Shown: in pieces, positions 41,228-50,621 of the stretch | Layout: the number at the start of each line of letters is the position of its first letter | Numbering within the stretch: the first letter of the stretch is position 1 | NCBI GenBank assembly: GCA_022826805.1 | Contig: JAJDUH010000010.1 | Span: forward strand, 1-64,000 | Reading direction: 5' to 3' | DNA from: Candidatus Poribacteria bacterium | Lineage (GTDB): Bacteria; Poribacteria; WGA-4E; WGA-3G | Length of the DNA stretch: 64,000 nucleotides | The notes under the pieces: model-generated | What the model was told of the DNA's origin: nothing | The model's input: only the letters and a program-made list of their open reading frames with translations | Database searches by the model: none | Program-made: the position numbers and the translations under genes

Positions 41228-43921
41228 ATGGCTTTACATCCTGATTTCCCCGAATCTCCACACGCAATCATCGATCCCAAAGTGCGTTGGCTCCCAGATC
41301 AATCACTGTTGTTTGATATGGAATATGGGATGTTACTCCCACCACTTGTGCAAAAGATCCGAGAACAAGTCAAAACATGGCGCGATCGTAACTACAGCGG
41401 TGCTTCCGAAACAAGCAAGGCACTCCTTAATTGGTGGTTCAATAACTCGCACCTACAAGAACAAACAGATGGAACGACGAGCGAGTTTCAGTATTACTTC
41501 GCCCAACGCGAAGCAATCGAAAGTATTATCTATCTGTACGATGTCGTTAAGGTCCGAGACAAATTCGATCTCATGCGGTTTGATAGTTCCGGTGCCGTTT
41601 CGACAGGTTTGTTCGATGAAGATTGGCGCCGGTTTGTGATAAAGATGGCAACAGGCACAGGCAAAACAAAGGTGATGAGCCTCGCAATCGCCTGGAGTTT
41701 CTTTCACAAATTGTATGAACAAGACTCCGAGCTCTCGCGTAACTTTCTGGTGATTGCCCCCAATATCATTGTATTAGACCGACTCTATCACGACTTCCAA
41801 GGGTTACGTATCTTCCTTGAAGACCCTGTGCTCCCCGATAACGGCTTTGAAGGACACAACTGGTGTGACGATTTTCAACTCACCTTGCACCTCCAAGACG
41901 AAGTGCGGACCACGCGTGCCACCGGCAACATCTTTCTCACTAACATTCACCGTGTCTATTCCAGCGATCAATCCGTCCCCTCACCCGATGACGAAAATAG
42001 TATGGATTATTTCTTAGGCAATAAACCGACGGGGGCAACAACAGACTCTACGGTTGACCTTGGAGACATCGTTCGCGATATTGATGAACTGATGGTCCTC
42101 AACGATGAAGCACACCACGTCCACGATCCGAAGTTGGCTTGGTTCAAGTCTATTGAGGATATTCACAACCGTCTTTTACAGAAAGGCAGCGAACTGGCGT
42201 TGCAGATAGATGTAAGTGCCACGCCTAAGCACAATAACGGAGCGATTTTTGTGCAGACGGTCACCGATTATCCGCTCGTAGAGGCGATTTCGCAAAACGT
42301 CGTCAAACACCCCGTCCTTCCTGATGCTGAGAGTCGAGCGAAACTTGTTGAACGTCAGAGCATAAAATATACCGAGAAATACGCAGACTACCTTGACCTC
42401 GGTATCATTGAGTGGCAAAAGGCAGCCGTAGAACACGAAAAAATGAGGAAGAAAGCCATCCTGTTTGTGATGACTGACAACACCCAGAACTGTGATGAGG
42501 TGGCGGCGTATCTCGAAAGCCACTATCCCGCGCTCAAAGATGCCGTGCTAACAATTCACACAAATAGAAGTGGTGAAATCTCTGAAGCGAAATCCAGTAA
42601 GAAGCAAGCAGAACTTAAAACACTCCGTGAACAAGCGAATAAGATTGACTCGCTGGAAAGTCCATATAAGGCGATTGTCTCTGTGTTGATGCTCAAAGAA
42701 GGTTGGGATGTCAAGAACGTAACAACTATTGTTGGGCTTCGCGCCTATTCCGCCAAACCCAATATTCTACCCGAACAGACCTTGGGACGCGGGCTACGCC
42801 TGATGTACGCTGGAACCGAGGAGGAAACGGTCAGCGTTATCGGCACTGCTGCTTTCATGGAATTCGTCGAATCCATTAAATCAGAAGGAGTTGAATTAGA
42901 ACGGCGACCCATGGGCGAAGGCACAAAACCGAAAGCACCCATCGTCATTGAAGTAGACAAAACGAATGTCAACAAAGATATTGATGCCCTCGATATTGAA
43001 ATTCCGATACTCACGCGCCGCATCTACCGCGAGTACAAGCATCTGGCGAATTTAGATACTACCCATCTCAATTTTACACCCGTTTCGTATCAGGCGTTTG
43101 GCGAAACGGAACTCCGGGAAATTGTGTTTAAGGACATGACGACAGGCGAGGTTACACACGCTACAATGTTAGATAGCAGTGGAGTCGCGGATTATCGCAG
43201 TACACTCGGTTATTTTGCACAGACTATCCAAAAAGACCTCCGACTCGTTAGCGGTTATGATGTGCTGTACGGAAAGGTTAAAGACTTTGTGCAGAACCAA
43301 CTTTTTGGCGAGACGATAGCGTTGGAGGATCCCAACACCTTGCGAAATCTGGCGGAACTCCCTGCCACAAAAACCGTCATGGAAACCTTCAAGTACGCCA
43401 TCAACGACCTCACGATCCAAGACAGAGGCGAGGCACAACTGAACGAGACGACACGTGCCCAGGATGCCCGTCCATTTATGGTGAAAGAGCAAGAATACCT
43501 AATTCCCCAAAAATCCGTATTCAACAGAATCACTGGGGACAGCCATTTTGAGTTAGAATTCGCCGCATTTCTTGAAAATTGCCCCGATGTCACCTCCCAC
43601 GCTAAAAACTACTCCGGGATGAATTTCAAATTGGATTACATCAACGCCGATGGCGACATTAGAAACTATTACCCAGATTTCTTTATCAAATTAACGGACG
43701 GACGCGTGATTGTTGCCGAAACCAAGGGGAGAGAAGACTTAGACGTGCCGCGCAAGATGCAACGCTTATCGCAATGGTGCGAAGATGTCAACAGAACTGT
43801 ACCAGACATTGATTATGACTTTGTCTATGTAGATCAAGAGAGCTTCGACGCGTATAGTCCCCAAACATTCCAGCAACTTCTTGATGGCTTCAGGGAATAC
43901 AAAACAGATACTTATGATTAA
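41228..43921 (+). CDS. Type III restriction enzyme Res subunit (helicase-endonuclease)
   Basis: 897 residues. SF2 helicase core: Walker A ATGTGKTKVM (about 141-150), DEAH-type box LNDEAHHVHD (about 292-301) and VSATPKHN. Motif VI region: EQTLGRGLRLMY. C-terminal PD-(D/E)XK nuclease: YYPDFFIKLTDGRVIVAETK (about 814-833). Type III Res translocates and cuts DNA with Mod. The mod-like gene is 45112-47250, so the pair is in res-mod order and is split by an Mrr-like gene. ATG chosen at the conserved N-terminus; the frame opens earlier, inside the promoter. Confidence 0.88.
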   Translation: MALHPDFPESPHAIIDPKVRWLPDQSLLFDMEYGMLLPPLVQKIREQVKTWRDRNYSGASETSKALLNWWFNNSHLQEQTDGTTSEFQYYFAQREAIESIIYLYDVVKVRDKFDLMRFDSSGAVSTGLFDEDWRRFVIKMATGTGKTKVMSLAIAWSFFHKLYEQDSELSRNFLVIAPNIIVLDRLYHDFQGLRIFLEDPVLPDNGFEGHNWCDDFQLTLHLQDEVRTTRATGNIFLTNIHRVYSSDQSVPSPDDENSMDYFLGNKPTGATTDSTVDLGDIVRDIDELMVLNDEAHHVHDPKLAWFKSIEDIHNRLLQKGSELALQIDVSATPKHNNGAIFVQTVTDYPLVEAISQNVVKHPVLPDAESRAKLVERQSIKYTEKYADYLDLGIIEWQKAAVEHEKMRKKAILFVMTDNTQNCDEVAAYLESHYPALKDAVLTIHTNRSGEISEAKSSKKQAELKTLREQANKIDSLESPYKAIVSVLMLKEGWDVKNVTTIVGLRAYSAKPNILPEQTLGRGLRLMYAGTEEETVSVIGTAAFMEFVESIKSEGVELERRPMGEGTKPKAPIVIEVDKTNVNKDIDALDIEIPILTRRIYREYKHLANLDTTHLNFTPVSYQAFGETELREIVFKDMTTGEVTHATMLDSSGVADYRSTLGYFAQTIQKDLRLVSGYDVLYGKVKDFVQNQLFGETIALEDPNTLRNLAELPATKTVMETFKYAINDLTIQDRGEAQLNETTRAQDARPFMVKEQEYLIPQKSVFNRITGDSHFELEFAAFLENCPDVTSHAKNYSGMNFKLDYINADGDIRNYYPDFFIKLTDGRVIVAETKGREDLDVPRKMQRLSQWCEDVNRTVPDIDYDFVYVDQESFDAYSPQTFQQLLDGFREYKTDTYD

Positions 43922-43943
43922 TAAAGTTTTCTTGCTTGTTTCT

Positions 43944-43971
43944 TTGAATTTTAGAATTTTTGTGATATAAT
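43944..43971 (+). promoter_or_regulatory. Putative promoter ahead of the Mrr-like gene
   Basis: -35 TTGAAT (43944-43949), 16-base spacer, -10 TATAAT (43966-43971). It suggests that the inserted Mrr-like gene can be transcribed independently of res. Confidence 0.5.
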
Positions 43972-44078
43972 ATTAATAGACAAATCAAGAGTAGTCCCGT
44001 GTTTTCCTTACCAAATTAATTCAATTTGCAACGGACTTTGTAGAAAAGCCATAGCGAAACTTTCTTGCACTATTCTTT

Positions 44079-44149
44079 CGCTCCAGTGGAGCGATATGTC
44101 TATAGAACGCGTGGGTTTAAAGTTTTCCGCTCCAGCGGATCGGTATGTG
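44079..44149 (+). repeat. Pair of palindromic direct repeats ahead of the Mrr-like gene
   Basis: CGCTCCAGTGGAGCGATATGTC (44079-44100) and CGCTCCAGCGGATCGGTATGTG (44128-44149) match at 18 of 22 positions, 49 bases apart. The first copy contains the palindrome CGCTCCA-GTGGAGCG. They may be operators for a regulator or a recombination scar. There is no known match. Confidence 0.55.
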
Positions 44150-44187
44150 ATTGGTGAAATTAATTCGGATACAATAGGTGATTTATT

Positions 44188-45096
44188 ATGGTAGATGCTA
44201 CAAACAAACCAAAACAAATGACTGCTTATGACAAGTTTGAAATCATAAGTGATGAGGAGTATATTCTACATGATGATGCCTATCACAATAGTGAAGAAGA
44301 AACTATTTGTGAGAATCCACTGCGGGATCTTGAGGAATGCGCTTATTGCTCAACCCAATTAATAAAGATTGAAAACAATACTCTTGAAAAAGAAATGCAT
44401 CGCGATTATTGTTTATGGTATTGTAGCTATTGCCGGTTCTGGCAAGCACGTATTTACTCAGCATTCCGTGCCTGTATGCCGCCACCCGATAATTGGGCTT
44501 ATATCTCAAAGCTGCGGGAGTTTGATACAAACTTACCTGAAGGCTGTAGTGAGGAGTTGGCTTTGTACATAAGGAGGCACCCAAATTTCTTACACTTCTG
44601 CGACCCTAAAGGTTTCGAGAAATTCGTTGCGGATGTTTTCCGAGCCAATTACACGAATGCTGAAGTATTACACGTTGGAAAACCCGGCGATGGTGGGATT
44701 GATGTTCTGTTAATAGAAGCTAGGGGTGAGCAATGGCTCATACAAGTCAAACGCCGCGGATCTCAAAAGTCTTCTGAAGGAGTAAGTACAATTCGAGATA
44801 TATTAGGGGCTATGGTCGTGAAAGGGGTACGCAAAGGTATTGTCGTTTCAACAGTTGAGCGATTTTCGCTAAATGCAAGACGCGATGCAGTTAAAGCTAA
44901 GATGGGACCGTTCGGTATGACTGTTGAACTTGTTGACAAAGACATCTTTAATAAGATGTTAGATCCAATTTTACCAGATCGCCCATGGCTAGATCCTATC
45001 GATGAAATTGATAAAGAGATATCCAGTTACCTTGCCGACCAAATCCCGAGTGATAATCAACTTTATCTATGGCAAATACCCAACCTCTTCAACTGA
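44188..45096 (+). CDS. Mrr-like restriction endonuclease with zinc-ribbon
   Basis: 302 residues. The N-terminal part carries a CxxC...CxxC zinc-ribbon-like array (ECAYCSTQLIKI...WYCSYCRFWQ, about 50-90). The C-terminal half is a Mrr_cat-type PD-(D/E)XK nuclease: FEKFVADVFRANYTNAEVLH, GKPGDGGIDVLLIEARGEQW (catalytic Asp) and LIQVKRRG (QxK). Mrr enzymes usually cut modified DNA. The gene is AT-richer than the res gene and lies between res and mod, consistent with insertion as extra cargo. Start at ATG 44188; the upstream site is weak. Confidence 0.78.
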   Translation: MVDATNKPKQMTAYDKFEIISDEEYILHDDAYHNSEEETICENPLRDLEECAYCSTQLIKIENNTLEKEMHRDYCLWYCSYCRFWQARIYSAFRACMPPPDNWAYISKLREFDTNLPEGCSEELALYIRRHPNFLHFCDPKGFEKFVADVFRANYTNAEVLHVGKPGDGGIDVLLIEARGEQWLIQVKRRGSQKSSEGVSTIRDILGAMVVKGVRKGIVVSTVERFSLNARRDAVKAKMGPFGMTVELVDKDIFNKMLDPILPDRPWLDPIDEIDKEISSYLADQIPSDNQLYLWQIPNLFN

Positions 45097-45111
45097 AAAT
45101 AGAAAAAACCT

Positions 45112-47250
45112 ATGCCACGATTCACCGAACAAGAACAACAAGAAATCATCCGCTTTATTGAGGCAGACAAACCGCTGCCCGACAAATACCGCTTCCTGCT
45201 GTTTGAAGACAAACGCGAAGTCGAACTCGTCTGGAACGGAAAAACCAACGAGGTCTGCAACATCGTCCTCCCCTTCCAAACGATTGAGAACGTAGATGAA
45301 CCCCGCGCCGAAAAACCCTCCGAAGACAACATGCAGCTCGCTCTTTTTGATGAACGCGGTCGTCAATTGAAGGGCTGGACAAACAAATTAATATGGGGCG
45401 ACAATAAGCTGGTTTTGGCATCACTCAAGAACGGACCGCTGCGCGAGGAGATTGAAGCACAAGGCGGACTTAAACTCATCTATATCGATCCACCTTTTGA
45501 CGTTGGCGCGGATTTTTCCATGGATATTGAAATCGGCGACGAGACCTTCACCAAAGATCCGAATATCCTTGAAGAAATCGCTTACCGTGATACTTGGGGC
45601 AAAGGAGCAGATTCCTTTGTGGCGATGATCTACGAGCGGTTAAGTCTAATGCACGACCTGCTTGCGAAAGATGGGAGTATATACGTGCATTGTGATTGGC
45701 GAGTGACTGCTTATATGCGGCTAGCACTTGATGAAGTGTTCAGGAAGGAACATTTTCAGAGGGAAATTATTTGGGACATAACCGTTCTCAGTGGTTATAA
45801 AAGTCTTGCTCAAAATTGGATTCGTGGACATGAATCCATCTTGTATTATGCCAAGGACTCAGTTAATTTTATCTTTAACAAGCAATATACAGAACATGAT
45901 GAGAAGTACCTTTCTCGATTTAACAAAGTTGATTCAGATGGAAAACGATATTTTGATGGAAGAGGAAAAAGAAGATATTTGCACGAGGTTATTGAGAAAG
46001 GAAAACCTGTCGGTGATGTTTGGAGTGATATTATGTCATTTCAACAAATTCCAACAGCGCAAGAAAGAATTAATTACCCTACCCAAAAACCCGAAACCCT
46101 CCTTGAGCGTATCATCAAAGCGTCCTCCAATGAAGGCGATCTCGTCGCTGATTTCTTTTGCGGTTCCGGTACCACCGCTGCTGTTGCTGAAAAACTGGGG
46201 CGCAAGTGGATTGCTACAGACCTCGGCAAGTTCGCCATCCACACTACACGCAAACGGATGATTGGGGTCCAGCGTCAACTAAAAGCGGATGGGGAAGACT
46301 ATCGCGCCTTTGAAATCCTTAACCTCGGTAAATACGAGCGTCAACACTATATCGGTGTCAATCCAAACTTGCGAGAAGCTGAACAGCAGCAACAATTGGT
46401 AGAGAAAGAAAAAGCGTTTATTAATCTCATCTTGCGTGCCTACGCTGCCGAAAAGACTGAAGGCTTCACTAATTTTCAGGGTAAGAAAGCGGGGAGGCTT
46501 GTAGCGGTCGGTCCTGTCAACCTACCGGTGACTCGCCTGTTCGTGGAGGAAATTATCCTTGAGTGCCGTAAACATCAAATCACCCGCGTAGATGTTCTCG
46601 GTTTTGAATTTGAGATGGGGCTATTTCCTAATGTGTTAGATGAAGCGAAAAACAAGGGTATTGACATCGCGCCGAAATTCATCCCCGCCGAGGTTTTCGA
46701 CAAACGCGCAGTAGAACAAGGTCAGGTGGTGTTCCACGACATGGCATTTATTGAAGTCAAATCTCATATCACGGCAGGCAAAAAAGACAAACCTGCAACG
46801 GTGTCAGTAGAATTAACCGACTTCTCTGTCTTTTACTCACAGGATTCTATCTCCAACGCCGAGCAGACGCTCAAAAATAGGAGCAGTCGGATTATAGTGG
46901 AAAAAGGACAGGTTGTAAAGGTGAGCAAAGATGCAGATGGAATTGTGAGTCGTGAGGTGCTAACCAAACACTGGACAGACTGGATTGACTACTGGTCGGT
47001 CGATTTTGACTTCGAGAGCAAACACGAAATTATCCGCGTGCAAGACCCAGATACAAAGGAATGGCAAGAGCAGTGGACAGGCGATTATGTCTTTGAAAAC
47101 GAGTGGCAAAGTTTCCGTACAAAGAAAGACCGTTCATTGGAATTAACCAGCGTTGCCCACGAATGCACACCCGGTCGCCGCAAACTTGCTGTCAAAGTGG
47201 TAGATATTTTCGGTAATGATACGATGAAGATTGTAGAGGTGACTATTTGA
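45112..47250 (+). CDS. Type III-like DNA adenine methyltransferase (Mod)
   Basis: 712 residues, beta-class amino-methyltransferase. Motif IV is IYIDPPFDV (about 123-131) and motif I is VADFFCGSGTTAAVAEKLG (about 345-363), with the order IV then I. NYPTQKPETLLERII precedes motif I. It methylates the site recognised with the Res subunit. The stretch between IHCDWR-like HCDWRVTAYM and the TQKP block (about 45.66-46.08 kb) is clearly AT-richer than the flanks and corresponds to the target-recognition part. The stop overlaps the next start (TTGA). Confidence 0.87.
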   Translation: MPRFTEQEQQEIIRFIEADKPLPDKYRFLLFEDKREVELVWNGKTNEVCNIVLPFQTIENVDEPRAEKPSEDNMQLALFDERGRQLKGWTNKLIWGDNKLVLASLKNGPLREEIEAQGGLKLIYIDPPFDVGADFSMDIEIGDETFTKDPNILEEIAYRDTWGKGADSFVAMIYERLSLMHDLLAKDGSIYVHCDWRVTAYMRLALDEVFRKEHFQREIIWDITVLSGYKSLAQNWIRGHESILYYAKDSVNFIFNKQYTEHDEKYLSRFNKVDSDGKRYFDGRGKRRYLHEVIEKGKPVGDVWSDIMSFQQIPTAQERINYPTQKPETLLERIIKASSNEGDLVADFFCGSGTTAAVAEKLGRKWIATDLGKFAIHTTRKRMIGVQRQLKADGEDYRAFEILNLGKYERQHYIGVNPNLREAEQQQQLVEKEKAFINLILRAYAAEKTEGFTNFQGKKAGRLVAVGPVNLPVTRLFVEEIILECRKHQITRVDVLGFEFEMGLFPNVLDEAKNKGIDIAPKFIPAEVFDKRAVEQGQVVFHDMAFIEVKSHITAGKKDKPATVSVELTDFSVFYSQDSISNAEQTLKNRSSRIIVEKGQVVKVSKDADGIVSREVLTKHWTDWIDYWSVDFDFESKHEIIRVQDPDTKEWQEQWTGDYVFENEWQSFRTKKDRSLELTSVAHECTPGRRKLAVKVVDIFGNDTMKIVEVTI

Positions 47251-48803
47251 AAATAAAGTCAATTCATTTACAGAATTTCAAGCGATTTACGGACTTGAAA
47301 ATTCAAAATATTCCCGCGACAGCGAAATTGGTGGTTCTCCTTGGACCTAACGGTTGTGGAAAATCATCCCTGTTTGATGCGTTGCATTACAAATCCTATG
47401 AATATAGACAAATGGGACACCACCAAGAGCCTGATTACTTCTTCAAGATGCCTGTTTTGGCACATCAAGCAGTCCCACTAACTATTGAATTTCACAATCT
47501 TTCCCAAACTGATCTAAGAAAAGCCATTTATGTGCGAACCGCGTATCGTAATGACCCAGTAATAGATATTGGCGCAATACAAACAATGCCCCCAGTTTTT
47601 CAAGAGCAAAGATTCTACAGGATGATTGAAAACGATGCAGCTGCTGGGACGAACTTTCAAAGACTCGCTTCTAATGCCCTTGAACGTGCATTTAGAAGAG
47701 AAGAGCGCGCAAAAACTTTAGGACAATTTCAAGACGAGACCCTTGGTGAAATTCAGGACGCTATGCGAAGACTTTTTCCTGATTTAATCCTCAATAGTCT
47801 CGGAAATCCGCTCAGCGATAGGAGTTTTACCTTTGATAAAGGCACAAGTAGAAATTTCCCTTACAAGAATCTTTCAGGAGGAGAAAAGTCTGCTTTTGAT
47901 TTGCTTCTTGACATTTTTGTCAAGAAAGTAGAATATGATGACACTGTATTTTGTATAGATGAACCAGAAGCACACATGAATCCCAGATTACAAAGAAAAC
48001 TCCTTGAAGAGCTCTTTCGTCTTATAGATAATAATTCCCAATTATGGATTGCGACGCATGCCATTGGAATGATGCGGCAGGCATTGCAATTGCGCAAAGA
48101 ATATGGAGAGCAAGTTATATTCCTTGATTTTAGCAATCGAGACTTTGATAGTGCGGAGGTTATAGAACCTGCTGATCCCAATCGTAGATTCTGGGAACAA
48201 ACGCACGAGGTTGTTTTAGACGATTTAGCCTCTCTCGTCGAACCTGATCAAATTGTTATTTGTGAGGGAAGACATGGAGATGAGGGGTTCGACGCAGAAT
48301 GCTACAATCAAATCTTTTCTGAAGAATTTCCCGATACGAAGTTCGTATCGGCAGGAGGGAAAAGAGACCTACAGAATTACATTTCAGTCGTTGAGGCAGT
48401 TACAAAAGGAGCGAGCGTCTTTGGACTCAGAGATCATGATGGTAACATTACACCCAGAGAAGTGGTCCAATTAAAAAAACAAGGAATAAAGGTTTTAAAA
48501 CATGGAAAAATCGAAGATTATCTACTCGCTGATGATGTATTGCATGCGCTGTGTCAAAATAAGGAATTGGAACCTCAAAAGGAAAAGGTAGCCGAATTGA
48601 TCGAATTAAGAGATAATTCTAAAGACATCAAAGGTGCTCCCAATCAAATCCGTAGAAAGGTAATTGAGTGGGGAGTACGCGGAGTAGGTGAAACTCCCCA
48701 AGGATTTCTGCGCGATATACTGGCTCCTCTAATCAAGCCTGGAATGCCTACGTACGATGAATTGAAGGAAATAATTTTTGGCAGTAACCCAGCAGATACT
48801 TAG
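47247..48803 (+). CDS. AAA ATPase fused to a TOPRIM/DUF4435-like domain (PARIS/OLD-like)
   Basis: 518 residues, TTG start overlapping the mod stop by 4 bases, with GAGGTGA ahead. The ABC-type ATPase of AAA15/21 kind has LGPNGCGKSS (Walker A, about 32-41), LSGGEKSAFDLLL (signature), FCIDEPEAHMNP (Walker B, about 234-245) and WIATHA. The C-terminal domain has IVICEGRHGDEGF (acidic Glu near 338), FGLRDHDGN (DxD near 396) and HGKIEDYLLADDVL, a TOPRIM layout like DUF4435. This matches the AriA plus AriB composition of PARIS in one chain, or an OLD-type nuclease. Confidence 0.7.
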   Translation: MKIKSIHLQNFKRFTDLKIQNIPATAKLVVLLGPNGCGKSSLFDALHYKSYEYRQMGHHQEPDYFFKMPVLAHQAVPLTIEFHNLSQTDLRKAIYVRTAYRNDPVIDIGAIQTMPPVFQEQRFYRMIENDAAAGTNFQRLASNALERAFRREERAKTLGQFQDETLGEIQDAMRRLFPDLILNSLGNPLSDRSFTFDKGTSRNFPYKNLSGGEKSAFDLLLDIFVKKVEYDDTVFCIDEPEAHMNPRLQRKLLEELFRLIDNNSQLWIATHAIGMMRQALQLRKEYGEQVIFLDFSNRDFDSAEVIEPADPNRRFWEQTHEVVLDDLASLVEPDQIVICEGRHGDEGFDAECYNQIFSEEFPDTKFVSAGGKRDLQNYISVVEAVTKGASVFGLRDHDGNITPREVVQLKKQGIKVLKHGKIEDYLLADDVLHALCQNKELEPQKEKVAELIELRDNSKDIKGAPNQIRRKVIEWGVRGVGETPQGFLRDILAPLIKPGMPTYDELKEIIFGSNPADT

Positions 48804-48844
48804 GTGTACAGATCCCCTTGCCAACTAAACACTGGAGAGATAAT

Positions 48845-49234
48845 ATGTCAGAAGAAATCAAAATATCCATGTTTGAAATTGTGGGAAGTCCTTTCTGTGT
48901 TGCTTCCGACGACGGTCAGAAGGTTTACAAACACCTTGACGCTGCGCTGAGAGCAAATCAAGAGGTTGTCCTCTCATTTCACAATGTCACGGCACCAACA
49001 ACGCCTTTCCTTACTGCGGCGATTGGTGAATTGTACGGAACATTCAGTGAAGAAAAGATCCGTTCTCTATTGAAGATAGAAGATGCAGAACCAGATAACT
49101 TGGCGTTGTTAGAGCGCGTCGTTCGCGATGTCAAATTATGTTTCAAAGACCCCCAGAGATTCAATCAAGTGGTCCGAGAAGTCATGGGCGATGATGACGA
49201 TGACACAACGACAATTATAGAGGTATCCGTATGA
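48845..49234 (+). CDS. STAS-like DUF4325 protein
   Basis: 129 residues. The core ANQEVVLSFHNVTAPTTPFL, then TAAIGELYGTFSEEKIRSLL, follows the DUF4325 STAS-like pattern (beta strand, hydrophobic 'V', Phe-Leu, alpha helix, L-YG). The C-terminus has an acidic run of Asp (MGDDDDDTTTI). STAS-like proteins are usually small regulators or partners. The ATG at 48845 lies 5 bases after GGAGAG. The stop overlaps the start of the next ATPase (ATGA), implying coupled synthesis. Confidence 0.7.
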   Translation: MSEEIKISMFEIVGSPFCVASDDGQKVYKHLDAALRANQEVVLSFHNVTAPTTPFLTAAIGELYGTFSEEKIRSLLKIEDAEPDNLALLERVVRDVKLCFKDPQRFNQVVREVMGDDDDDTTTIIEVSV

Positions 49235-50616
49235 GCCTTACAGTACAATTAAAAAACATCGGAATTTTAAAGCAGGCAGAATTTTCTTTAGGTGATTTAA
49301 CCATCATCTGTGGCGAAAATAACACCGGCAAAACCTACGCGACTTACGCGTTGTACGGTTTCTTGGAATCTTGGCGTAAATTTATTGATATTCCAATTGA
49401 TCATAACCAGATCCGCAATTTGCTTATGGACGGTGCCCTTAAGATTGATCTGACACAATATGTAGAAAAGGCAAATCAGATGCTTGCAGAAACATGCAAG
49501 AGGTACCCCGAGGAATTGGATAGAATCTTTGCAGCCTCTGAAGGCACGTTTCATAACAGCGAATTTTACGTTGAGCCAAGCACAATTCACTTGCAAAATC
49601 ACGGATTCAAGGGCGAAATTGGGGTCAATCAAGAGCCGTTTCTTATCTATTCAAAAGAAAAAGGGAGTGAGAAGCTATTATTTACTCTGGCAGTCCAAAG
49701 AAAGCAAGGAAGAACAATTGATTCCATTGTTGCGGAGGAAGCGATCAGTTCCACAATTGGGAACGCTGTTTTTTCTAATTCTTTTCCTCGACCTTTCATT
49801 TCCTCAGCCGAACGTACAGGAGTCGCAATTTTCCGGAAAGAACTCAATTTTGCTCGGAATAGACTCCTTGAGGAAATGGGACAAGCGAATCAAAAGGTTG
49901 ACTTACGAGAATTGCTATTTAAAGCATACCAAAGTTATCCTGAACCAGTAGAAGATAATGTTAACTTTACACGCCAGCTTGAAGATATTGGAAAAAGAAA
50001 AAGTTTTATCGCCAAGGAATACCCCGAAATCTTGGAAGACTTTGCAGACATTATCGGGGGTGAATATGTCATTACGCAGAACGACCAACTCTACTATATT
50101 CCTAAAAGCACGCGTTTGAAACTAACGATGGTTGAAAGCTCAAGCTCTGCACGCGCCCTCTTAGACCTCAGTTTTTATCTCAACTGTATTGCCGAAAGAG
50201 GCGACTTATTGATGGTAGACGAACCTGAATTAAGCCTGCATCCCGAAAACCAACGCCGCATTGCCAGACTTTTTGCGAGACTCGCGAATATAGGTGTCAA
50301 GGTTTTCGTGACCACACATAGCGATTACATCGTCAAGGAACTCAATACGCTCATCATGCTCAACCATGATAAACCTCACCTGAAAAGAATTGCCGAAGAA
50401 AACAGTTATCAGGACAGTGAGTTGATTAACGCCTATCAAGTCAAAGTATATATGACAAAAGAAAAATCAATGCCATTAGAAAAAGGACAGAAAAGAGGGT
50501 ATACACTCGTCCCGGCTGACATTGATCCCGAGTTTGGAATTGAAGCAGACAGTTTTGATAAAACGATTGATGACATGAATAGAATTCAGCGCGCTATCGT
50601 GTGGGGAGCAAAGTAA
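49231..50616 (+). CDS. AAA (AAA15-type) ATPase
   Basis: 461 residues, SMC/RecF-like. Walker A TIICGENNTGKTYATYAL (about 25-42), a central helical section, the ABC-signature area ESSSSARALLDLSFYL, Walker B DLLMVDEPELSLHPENQRR (about 327-345) and the D-loop/His switch VFVTTHSDYIVKELN. It lacks a fused nuclease domain: after the ATPase there are only about 100 residues. It overlaps the DUF4325 gene by 4 bases and is followed closely by a nuclease-like small protein, a layout used by two-gene ATPase-effector defence systems. Confidence 0.78.
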   Translation: MSLTVQLKNIGILKQAEFSLGDLTIICGENNTGKTYATYALYGFLESWRKFIDIPIDHNQIRNLLMDGALKIDLTQYVEKANQMLAETCKRYPEELDRIFAASEGTFHNSEFYVEPSTIHLQNHGFKGEIGVNQEPFLIYSKEKGSEKLLFTLAVQRKQGRTIDSIVAEEAISSTIGNAVFSNSFPRPFISSAERTGVAIFRKELNFARNRLLEEMGQANQKVDLRELLFKAYQSYPEPVEDNVNFTRQLEDIGKRKSFIAKEYPEILEDFADIIGGEYVITQNDQLYYIPKSTRLKLTMVESSSSARALLDLSFYLNCIAERGDLLMVDEPELSLHPENQRRIARLFARLANIGVKVFVTTHSDYIVKELNTLIMLNHDKPHLKRIAEENSYQDSELINAYQVKVYMTKEKSMPLEKGQKRGYTLVPADIDPEFGIEADSFDKTIDDMNRIQRAIVWGAK

Positions 50617-50621
50617 GATTA

